64,000 bases of DNA from contig NC_134365.1 of assembly GCF_035582795.1 (NCBI RefSeq), forward strand, positions 40,032,135 to 40,096,134, given 5' to 3'. The notes below the pieces were generated by a model. That model had not been told where the DNA came from, ran no database searches, and saw only the letters and a program-made list of their open reading frames with translations. Origin of the DNA: Mycteria americana. Taxonomy: Eukaryota > Chordata > Aves > Ciconiiformes > Ciconiidae. This document shows positions 26,701 to 38,700 of this stretch, piece after piece. Numbering within the stretch: position 1 is the stretch's first letter; every line of letters starts with the position of its first letter. The translations under genes were made by a program, and so were the position numbers.

Positions 26701-29700
26701 CAGTAGTCGAGATGTGGCTTCACCAGTGCTGAGTACAGGGGGACACTCTCACAGGCATAAGGCTGCTTCTCTCTCTCTAAAGGCAAAAAATAAAAATAAT
26801 AATTTCCCACTATTTAATAAGCACCTATCTACTTCCAGAGATTATACCAGCCAATCCAATTTAGAGTCAGTACCTTATAAGCAGAACTGTAGGAATAACC
26901 AATGACTCTTTAAAAAAACCTAGATACTGTTTATTTGTAACCGAAGCACTTGAGAAGGGAAGGGAGTCAAAGTAGTTCATGGGTCACGTGCTTGCTTATC
27001 TTCCTAAAGGTTTACAAATCTTTGGTTGATTGGGACATCCATAGCTGCTTTAGACACTTTCACAGGACTTGGATCTTATGAGAACGACAACCCTTTCTTT
27101 CCTACATATACGTGACTCATTGCTCTGTACCATTTCCAGTTCTCATAATCAAGCTGAGCACACTCTTTATACACAAAACCATGAAAAATTGCCAATCCAG
27201 AGCACAGTCTCTACAGTAGCACCTCATAGTTTATTTGAACACAAATCTAGAAATAAATTCAAAAAATCCAAACAAAAAACAACCCACAAGGGAATACTGT
27301 TTTTTAAATTAATATACACTAACCTTATTCAGTATCGCTCACTGAGAAGAGGAGAACACCACAGACACATAGAATTAACCTGAACAGGCTTTCCCCACTA
27401 TTTACACTAACTTGTTCAATATTCACTCCCAGAAACCAAACAGACTATTTTTCCTTTTCACCAACTCTTGCTTCTATTACCACAGGGTTTTTAAACCTAG
27501 TTCTGAAAAATGTGTGCTTTATTTTCTGAGAAAGGTGTGAAACTGGGATGCAGCTAGTGATTTTCAGAAAAGCTATTGTATATATAAAAAAAAGAAATAT
27601 TACCCATTCACAGTAGTACCATTGGATCAACATGAGCAGAATGATTGCTTATAACACAAGCCAGGCACAAGAAGGAGGATGGTTTGTTTTTAAGTGCAGT
27701 TTATTCAGATGCAACAGTTTTATTTGGCCTACCCTTTTACCACCAGAGGTAGAGGAGGCCAAAACTATTCCTGCCACTTGAAGGCAAAAGAGGGAATAGA
27801 AAACCAGGAGGAGACCAGAGGTTGTTGCTCCTACATGACTGAGAAGTTACTGGTGCACTTTGAGGGTTTCAGTGCATTGACGTGCCTCATCAAGAGGCTT
27901 GCTATGCATATCCTGTAAACATCCTTGGCAGATCCTAGACATTATGTTTGCTCCAAGAATAGGAAGCTCCAAACGATACACATCTCAACACTGACAAGCA
28001 GAGTCCTACAAATTCAGACAGTGAGCAGCCTCCCCCCCCCCCCTTTTTTTTTTTTTAACTGGCTGGAGGAGAAAAAAAATGCAAGATAGGTTAAAAGAAT
28101 CCAATCCTTATCATCATCATCTGTTTCTGGTTTAGTTAACAAGCTATGTTAGTTTGACCAGTTGCTTCCAGATTCTCTCTCAAAATGAGTAACAAAATGT
28201 CTCCTTAGAAACATTAGTTACTGCCGTTTAGGAGAGGCAACAGACAGTACAAGGAACTAGAATTCAGGCAGCGTTACTACCTATAAACAGAGTAACTTAG
28301 TCCTTTGTCTCTTCGAGAAACATGTTCCGTTGGCCTTTGTTTCCTGTTTCCTCTTGGATTTTGCGACCAGCCTAATGCAATTGTGTATCAAAGCAAGCTT
28401 TGTAATTTAACCTACTTTATGTCCACCACGATTAGGAAATACACTTTGTCAGAAACAGCCAGGTTGCACATTGCCAGAAGTGCATAGTGGGGAAGTATCA
28501 TTCTGTGCCTGCCCTATTCCTAGACTTCTCTCTAGCTATTCTTGGGAAAAAGAATACGGGACCAGACTGGACTTTTGAACTGACACAGTAGGACTATATT
28601 TCTTATTGAGAACACAGTTCACTTTTAGCTTTAGGATAAATGTTACTTTTTCAGATCCATTCAAGTTCTGTTTAAAAGCCCAGGTAACTGCAAAACCCAT
28701 GGATGTAGAACACATTGGCTAGGAACAAACAGGAAATGTAACTCAACTGTCCTAAATCCACTGTGAGCTCAGCATGTTGCACAGCAGCTACAATCATTTA
28801 ATTAAACAAGTCAACAGCCATGGACTGACCTTTCCCATAACAACAAGTAAATCCTAGACATCAAACTGCAGAATCATCTGCTTAGAAGCATCCTCTAACC
28901 TCTTCCTCACATCTGAACCACTGCATAGATTGTTAACAGTTACTGTGCCAGAAGTGGAGCAGTTTACAGGGAGGGTAATCTCTCAGCTAGGAGGGGAAGA
29001 GAGCTACATCCAGCCCTATGCATTGTTTCCATCTCCAGTAGCTAATTTATAAAAAGTTCAGAAAGCAGAACTAGCAATCATGTGCACACCCTGCTTTAAT
29101 TCAAAGAAAAAACCCAGCCTTAAAAAAAAAAAATCTACATCTCTCTTCTATGCAAATTCACGCATAGAAGAACTGCCTAAGGAACAAACGCTTCAGGGTA
29201 AGAAGTCACATCTTGCCTATCAACTAATTAATGTATTATGAGTAGGTCTCCATTTGTACTTATGTGAACTAGCTGAACACAATATGCTATACCATAGCTA
29301 CATACAGTAAAGCTTTAATTAGGCAGCCCTGAAAATCAGCAACATTGGTAGCTCCAAGGATCTACAGCCAAAGGTCCTAGGCAGAAGGGATGCAAGGTGC
29401 ACTGCTCTTCTCCTTCTGTGGGAGATGAATAAAAAGCTACTAGAAACACTTTTCTACTAAAAAGCCTCATCCCCTGAAGTGGGGTAGGAGGGATATGTTA
29501 CTGTGCTCTCCTCAAGTAAGAGGAGAATGCAGACACATTGACCACCTGGGTAAAACACAGGCATAGGATAAGAGTTTTTATTTCTTTTTAAGTAAGTCTG
29601 TCATCAGAATTTGTTTAAAATTAACAATACTGTACTGAAAGGGCAATTCAACCCACATCACTGATCATTAATATCAATATTCACCTAATTTTCCCTATTC

Positions 29701-32700
29701 CTAGGGAAATATAGGCCCTGTAGCACAACCCAAAGACCAGCAAATGTAGGCTGTGACAGGCTGATAAACAGACCTAATCTGCTGGTAGAAGACCCTTAAT
29801 TGAAGGCCATCTCTTGATTAATGCTTATGTTTTCTCTTTTTTTCTTTATTGGAGAATCTCTTTCTCTTCCTGTGCTACTCTACAGCATCTGAAAAACAGC
29901 AATCTGAGGAAGTGAATACTTATTTAGGACCAGTGTAAGACACTGAGTTACATATAAAAAGTAACTTGAAGTAAAAGTACAGGTTTAATTTGTGCCTTGC
30001 AATCAGCAGACCATAAATTAAAGTTAAATTGTCAGTATAGTTATGAGCTATACAAAGGATCACAAGCCATGTTTCAAGATCACGCCTCTTATTTACATGG
30101 CCAAAAATTTATGTACAATGCTCCAAAAAGCAGAATCCTATAAGAAGTGAGGGGAAAAACACCCCAGTAATTTATCTGTCCATTGTGCACCATTCTTAGT
30201 ATTCCGAGCTCTGTGGTTTTGTGTTTGGTTGTTTTTTTAAAAAACATCTTCTACATATTTACTTTCTCAACACCAGCTAAAGGATATGGAGATAGACAAG
30301 AATCAAACTGCACCCACCAGCTGCAATTGCTGATTCTATGTTACACAAGCTTCCTAGCATTGCTAACTTCACTGGTGTGAATTACAATACCCAGTTGTCA
30401 ATTCTGTCTACTTCTAAACAAACATGGAAAGCTGCAAATTCCTGCTGAGGAAAAACAGGATGGCTGCAGGCTTAAGACCTTTACTGCTCTGAAGAAAAGT
30501 CTGACAAATATATGCTGCAACTAGACAGCTACAAAGCAAGGGGTAGAGAAGAAGCAGGAAAGCAGAGATTCTTCCCACAGCACTGGTTTTAAATAAATGC
30601 TGCTCACAGGAACAGTGGACTATTTCTAAATAGATCAGATCTTCCCATTTTAAAGTTACAACATAAAGATTCCAGTACTAGATAACATTTTTTATATGAG
30701 AAGAAGTCTTTGATTTTGTTGCCAGGATAAGTTCCTTTCAAACACTAGTTTGAATTTTTTTTTTTTTTTTTTTTTTTGAGACTGGGACAGGAGTCTCTCA
30801 CATGGCAGGTTTCACAGAAAAAACCTTCCCACAAGATTTTCTGCAAGAACTGTATTTAAGTTTAATTTGTGTGTGTGTGTGCATGCGTGTATGTAAAAGA
30901 AAACTGCACAACTGCACAACACATACACATACACACACTTTCATTATTATTTTTAGGTGTAGGAGATAGCATAGAAGGCAAGACAAAGATGATTGACCAA
31001 TTCACAGCAAGCATAAAGAAGAGAAGATTTAAGCAAGCTATTTTACTTTCACTGCAAGAGAACAGGAACATGCTCAGAGTCAGTGACTGCATCTCTGAGA
31101 GCAACATCTTATCAATCTTTTAAACATCTGACACTGACCAAGCTACCCACTTTTTATAAATTATTTGTGTAAAAAGCATAGCCATACTGACAGGAAAGCA
31201 ATGTTAAGTCATGTTATCATCAGGCCAAATCTTAGTACTTGGCTATCGGAAGACTGATTGCACACAAACTACCTGTGTCACATTACAGTAGTCAAACTAC
31301 TATTCCAGAAGGTAGAAGTGCTATGGCTTTTCTCCTCTAAGTAGACATACACAGTATTCGCATTTAAACTAATACTGGTAACTAAATTGCTAGATGATGC
31401 AGTCAGATGCAATATGAAACTATGTTTCAATGTTTAAAGAAGTTTTAGCTTCAGTTAGGACAAATGGACTTAGAAGTTAACGCTAATGCAGTAATGGTGA
31501 GTTCTATTTAAGCGCACGGTTTAGAGCAAAGCTCAATTGGAAGCTGAAGATTTTTAAAAATACAGGCTAATACTTCTTGTTTTCAAAGTCATGTTTTACC
31601 CTTGACTAGATAAACCCTGAAGGAGCCAGTCCTCCACCTCCTCTGTTTTTTTTTTTCCCCTTCCCATCACAGTGACTCACGTAATATGCTACAAACAGAG
31701 TTTACAAGGCTGTTAAGATCAAGCCCATCCATAAACCCAAACACCCTTTCAATAATAAAATGAACATATAAACCTACCTAGAATCTTGTTAACATACAGT
31801 TGTATGCCACAAGTACTGACAAAGACTAGAACAAAGATGGTTATGAAGGAAGAGACTATAAGGGGAAAAAAATTTCAGCAGCACATAAGGGGAAAAAAAT
31901 TCAGAAGAGAAGCAGGCAAGAATGGGTAAAAGTTCAACTATCATGATAAGTTTTAGAATGCCCATTTTTAAATGAAACTCTGGACTTGGGCCAAGTGACT
32001 TTAGCATGCTTTACGTGAGGCCCTCAGAGTGGGAAATGTCTCATTCATTCTTGTTTCTAAAATTGAACATTGAAAATCTCAATGCTTATATTATCTACAC
32101 ACACCATGCTTGCACAATGAGCCTGTAATTCACAGTACTAAGGAAATTTGTGGGGTGGGAGATGAGGAGGAGGGAAGGGAAGGGAAGGGAAGATATTATC
32201 AAGGATTGGAGGCAGGAGGAGAGCCATTTGTAGCAGTCATTCAAATGGAACAAACAGAAGGTAATACTCTTCTACACAAACATACCTCACATCATGTAAC
32301 CATAGAAAAAAAAAAATAACTGCAATATTCTCTTTAAAGACATCACATTCCCTGTGGATTTTCCTCTAGACAATTTGTTCGTTTTCAAGACAAAAAGAGT
32401 CGTCTTTATCACCTTTTTTTTTCTTCCTTCTTTTTAAATACATTGGTACTTGCATTTAGTTTGTACAAACATTTAATAATGGGTAACACTGAGAAACTTA
32501 CCTCAAAGTACACTGGGCTATGTATAACCTTCTTATTCTATTTTTGTACAGTGCCAGGACCCCTGAAATTAACCTGATAAGAGCAATTTCAGTAAAGTAC
32601 AAACATTTTATGGATACATATTTCAGTTTTGTTTTCTCCAGCAGTAAAACTTGTTTTCTAGTACTTCAGACAAAGTAAAAACATCCAGAATACAAGTGTT

Positions 32701-35700
32701 TCTAATGTAAATTCAATCAAATTTTCAGTGCATTTTACTATTGATGGCAGTAACCCAGGCTCCTTCCATACTGTATCACAAGAAATGCCTGAAAATAAGT
32801 TCCTATTTTTCCCCAGGTAGACATCATTTTCCTGCTACATACACAGACTATCAATATATAGACTAGACAAGTACAGTACCTGGTCTTTTATTATTAAATA
32901 TTTTCACTGGAGTACAATAAACCTGAAGTTAGCACTCCCCTGTTCAATAGCCTCCTGTAAATGCCTAAAAGTATCAATCACGCTGTTTCAGAACAGTCAG
33001 GAGATTTAAACTGATCCCTGGCATACCGTGGGCACGCATTCCACTGATGTTTGTGCAGAATGACGTCAGGGACACGTTAATTGCCAAGGTTCTCTATTAA
33101 CCCTATTACCAGGCAAGCACACACTTCCCGCTGCACTACTGAATCCTAATACCTAATGAGCCCTTTTGCTGAAGTCACAGCTGCTTATCAGATGGAAACC
33201 AGGGCATGCATCATTCCCTTCTGTTTTCCGAGGGAAACCCATTAATGCAGGCAGGAAGGAGACATAATGAGCTCCAACAAGCACCTCATCTGAGCCACTG
33301 AGAAACCTGGCCTGCTGGGAACCCTGCCGAGTACACCTTCCCTGTAGTACATAGTATCCTCTACTCACACAGCCATGTGGAAGTCCTGCATGAACTTTAA
33401 AAACCGAACCAACCAAACACACACACCCCCTACATGCTTCAGCCTCTCTGTTTATAGAGCGGGGATAGCAGAATGCTAATAAGTGAGGGGTTTTGTTTTT
33501 TTTTTTTTTGGTGGACTAGTGAAAGTTAGCAAAGCACTCAAGACTAACAGATGGAATGTGCCAGTTCAAGGGCAACAGAGAGACCAATTGAATAGTAAGC
33601 AGAATAGGATGATTGAACCACATAGTTCTCACCTAAAAAAGCTTTCAGGACAGCTCTTTTGCAAGAAGCTATTTCTAAAAATTTCTAACGAAACCACAAT
33701 AAAATCTGGTCAGTTTGTTTTGCCTTTTGTCTCTCCAATGACAGAACCTACCAAAGAGATATTAATCTGTTAAGTCAACTTTGAAGCTCTTCACTAGGTA
33801 AAGACAGAGGTCCCTTAACCATACACAACTTTCTGCTCAGTGAGCAGGATCTGGCTTAAGGATGATGTTTACAACTGTTCCAATTTGACTGGAATTCTAA
33901 AAATGCAGACTGGCCTCCAGAAATGCTAGATCTAAAACAAGCTGTAATTGGCATGCTATCACTTTATCTGAATCTGAAAGCGTTTTTAAAGAGTGTGGAT
34001 CTACTACAAAAGCCACTCAGCTCTTTCAACGTTGTTTGTCTTTGTTCTCCTAATAAGGTCATCAGGTCTCTCTATTAGAATCCCTTCCCACCACCCTCAT
34101 TTCCTTTTCAAAGAAGAATAACAGCACAGTATCTTGAACAGTGAAAAGCCACAGATCATACACATACATCAAATATTTTCTTTTTTGATAATGCACACTG
34201 TTAAGATTTGCTTACTGAAGAGTCAGTCTGTTTTTCACTGGGGTGGCATTAGGCAGGACAGGTTAATATGATTACACCAGGTCCCATTCTCCAGACTGAC
34301 GCAGCTCTGCAGCCTCCTCTATTATTATAGAGTGCACATATTGTACTGAGGTTGGATATCGTACATATTAGAAAATGGAGCTCCTCCCAAAGATCTTTTA
34401 CGAGGTTATTCAACAGCTCATCTGAAACAATATAAAAGAATCAAGGTATTTTCTGGGCCATCACACATCTCTGGCTACCTGCTTATAAGACTATATGAGG
34501 TCTCTCACAAACATACAAATCACCTACAAATCTTGAGGTATTTGAGGTTACCTACTAAATTAGACCAAACAGATAACACTCAGTTTTGTCAGCTAATGGG
34601 CTACATCTTTTTAAGCTCCTTTCTCCCCTTGTTTAAGGATAATAGCTTAGCAGAGGAGATGCATAATTAAATATCATAGCTTCCAAATGTACAGACCTGG
34701 AGACTGAACAGGCCATTGCCAGTCTAGAACACACTCTTCTCAGTAGTCTGGCAGAGGTGTTCCCAGTAATCTGACAAAGGAGCAGTGAATTTCCTTACAG
34801 TGATATAAACCACCACCAAACAGATTGGGCATCTTTCAGTTTGTTTTCCAGTGAGGCTCTTGGTACTGGTTCTGTTGTGTATGTTGCTGTTATAGTCTAC
34901 ATACATGAAGTAAACACACTTTGTAAACCTCGCCTCAAATTTATCCATGACAAATCATACTTGACTGCTTACTTTTTATGCAGAAATGACTGGCTTAGTG
35001 GGAGAGAGGAAAGCACTCTATTTCTTCAGCCTTGACCTTAGCAAGGCTTTCAACAGAACCACAGAATCAGTTGAAAGGGACTTCTGGAGGTCACCTGGTC
35101 CAACCCTGGTTCAAGCAGGGCCACCTACAGCAGGCTGCCCAGGACTGTGTCCGGATGACTTTCAAATATCTCCAAGGATGGAGACTCCCCAACCTCACCG
35201 AGAAGCCTGTTTCAGTGCTCAGTCACCCTCACAGTATCTTTGTAAACAAGCTGGGGAACATATGGATTACAGGAGTAGACTACAGTGAGGTCAGAAGCTG
35301 ACTGGACTGAGCAATTCAAGTGACAGCAAATTATTAGCAGCATTCCTCAAGGGTCGATACTGAGTTGATACTGTTTAACATCTTCATCAGGGCCAGGGCT
35401 GCGTTCAGAGGGGCTTTGACAAGCTGAAGTAATTTGTCAACAGAAAACTCAGGAAGTTTGACAAAGGCAAATGTAAAGTCCTGCACCTGGAATGGAAGAA
35501 CCCCATATTGGGATTATCAGCCCCAGAAGATAACCCCATGCTTGTACAGGCTACAGACTGGCTAGGTTGCGGCTCTTCAACCTAGGGGTTGCAGGCTGTG
35601 GGAGGAATGTCCAGGTGGACAAGATAAATGTGAGTCAGTAGTGTGCTCTCACAGCAGAAAAGGCAACCTGTATGCTGGGCTGCATCAGCAAGAACATAAC

Positions 35701-38700
35701 CCAGCAGCTTGAGGAAAATTATTATTCCCCTCCCCACTCAGCATTAGTAAAGCTACATCTGGAGTCCCGTGTCCAGCTATGGGTTCCCTAGCACAAGAGA
35801 GACAACACCACACTGGAGGAAGTCCAGCAGAAGATCATCGAGATGATCACACTACATCTGAGGAGAGGGTGGGGGAGGTCAGGTGGTTTAGCCTGGAGGG
35901 TGATACAGCTACGACCTTCCACTACCTAAAGGGACATTATAAAGAAGAGAGAGCCAGACCCTTCTTAGACGTACACAGCAAAAGGGCAGGTAACAACCCA
36001 CAGCAAGGGAAATTCTAATCAGATGCAAGTAAACACATTTCTACAACAAAGGTAGCTGAGCACTGAATCGGGTACCCAGAGACCCTGTAGAATCTCCACC
36101 CTTGCAGATATTCAAAACTTGGGTGGAGAGGGCCCTGAGCATCATAATCTGACTTTCAAGTTAGCCCTGCTTTGAACAGGAGCTCAAACTAGATGGCCTC
36201 CAGACCTAAATTACTTTATGCTCTGCCTGGAGCATGCGAGGCTTCCGACATGAAGAGTGTTTAGATATTTCTGTTAAAGAACTACATGCAATCACTTTCT
36301 GCAGTGATAATACACAGGTCCCTATCACCCTCTACATCTGGGCTTCTAAGAGTGGATTCTATACCCTCGCAGGGCTCTGGGTCTACACATGCCAACCAAG
36401 AGTCAAGCTTTTACTTCACATTCTTCATAATCCAAGTCTAGATGGCAATATATAATACTAGATTATTAGATAAAATTAGAGTAAAATCTAGATTAGATTT
36501 AAGAATAACATGGGAACAATAGCCATTCATGATAAGCGTAAAATTATGTCTGGTGGCTTTCTAGCCACCAGTTTGATTCATAGGATTTTGTATTCATCAT
36601 CAAGAATTTCCATATCAGGAATGTCAACAGCTTAATAGAAAGCTTACTACATCACACTGATCTCAGTGTTATAATATTTAAATTAATTTCTGTTTCTCAT
36701 CATCAATAAGTACATTTTGCTATCATGGTTTAGCTACTTAGTAGTGAGACAACACTAGTAAACCCATACAAGTAAGCACACGTGCATACATACATTCTTG
36801 TTTGTGTCAGCTTAACTGAGAAAAGAGGAATTAAACTTCAGCTCATTAACCAAAACTGAAACTGCATTTTCACCAAAATTATATAACCACTGTTGTCACA
36901 AAACTTTATTTTAGTTATGAGGAAAAAAAAAAAAAAAAGATACCCTAATTCAGTACCATCCTCTACCATATTTCAGGGGGCATTTAAAGGCACATTTCTT
37001 AACAGAGGTAGAAGTTTCTTTTCTTTTTCCAAATGTTAAGAGTAGAGAAGCACTGAGTGTTTTTCACTGCCATTCTGCTTTATATAGCACTGAGAAAGTT
37101 TCCACTGCCCACCTATTCCATTCAGAGGAATACTGCAGGCATGCAGGACCTGCAAAAAGCGTAAGCGATCACTTTTTTGTGAATCATGACGTGTAGCTGG
37201 CAGAACAAGGGAGAGCCCACATAATTATCTTTTCTCACACAGTTTGGCAAAGCAGAAGGCAATATACCAAAATCTGAATGAAGTTTCAGAGCACTGCTCA
37301 CTCACAGTCAAAAGATGATGCATTTCCAGTTTTCATGCTGATGGAACTCAGACAAGTTGAACACTTCATGTTATCAACTTTCAGATGTCTAGATATACAA
37401 AAGCCAAAATTTCAATCTCTAAGGTTGGATGAAAGATTTTGTCCTACCCGCACAAAGATAAGCCAGCAGAGTTCATGGCAGAAAAGTCAGATCCTAGTCC
37501 TATCACTAAAATGCTAGCTAAGTCCCTTCAAGGTAGGAAAATGAGGACGTGGATAACTGGTAGTTATACTGGAGGGAACTGTACTTAGAGGGGCTAGCCT
37601 TTTCTTGTGGGAATGAATAACATTATCCAATACCATTCTGCCTTTGATGCAACCAAGAACACAACTTAAATAACTTTAAGATTCCTTGTCTAGTTTGAGT
37701 CTTCCCACAACAAGACTTTCTAAAAAAATGAATGCAGACATGGACAGAGACAAGATCACATATCCATAGCAACATGACAGCTGTTTTGATATCTCCCTGA
37801 AACAGAACCCCTCTTTTCAACTAAAAGTTATGTCCCAGACAAATACATTTTAAAAATTTGAAGACACACAGAGTAACACAAGGAAGGAGGTACGAAAAGA
37901 AACTACTAGGGTTCTTTATGATTATCTACCCAGAAGGATGTAGATGATTTTTTTTTTTAAACACAAGCATAGATTTGATAATAGATGCTACAACTGTCTC
38001 CTTTCAGTGGTGTGAAAAGGGATTAGAGGAACAGATTATGTTTCTGAAGAACAAACTTCTCCATCTAGTTTTATACCTCCTATCAAAGCGACTTAATTTT
38101 CTGAATTGAAATTGACTTAAGGTCTTTTTGCTTAAAACTAGATAGATGTACATTAAAGTATTTATATGCTAATAAACACTAAACTTTCTAATCTCTTTAA
38201 ACAAATGAAAAAGTCCCTTTTTTCTATAAAGTTACTGTAAGAAAGTGCCAATCACAGAGAGATGAATTAAAATATCTATGGAAGGACAGAAAGGTGAGTA
38301 TTGATTGAGGTATATTTTCCTGTAGGATTCAAGACTGAAATCCCATTCTTCATTTAAAACGCAAGACCTTGTATCAATATGGAATTTGAAATCCTTTTCC
38401 TAGTCAGTCCAGATTTACTGGAATAATAGGTAAAGCCAAAAGAGAAGTTATTTTTAACATACCCACAATTTAGAAAACACATGCTCCTATTACAGCCCCA
38501 CCTAGAAACGGGCACTTGGCAAACGGGGTACCACACATTTTAAGCTCTTTAAAGACAGCCCTGTTTCTGAAATTGCCACTCAGAAAGTTTCCAATTCTCA
38601 AAAAAACAGGTGTTGGGAGAACTTCTACCCTGGCTGAAGCGTCATACATGTCATCAGAGTTTGTTATTCACGCTTAAGCAAGAGGAAACTTCATAGAGAT

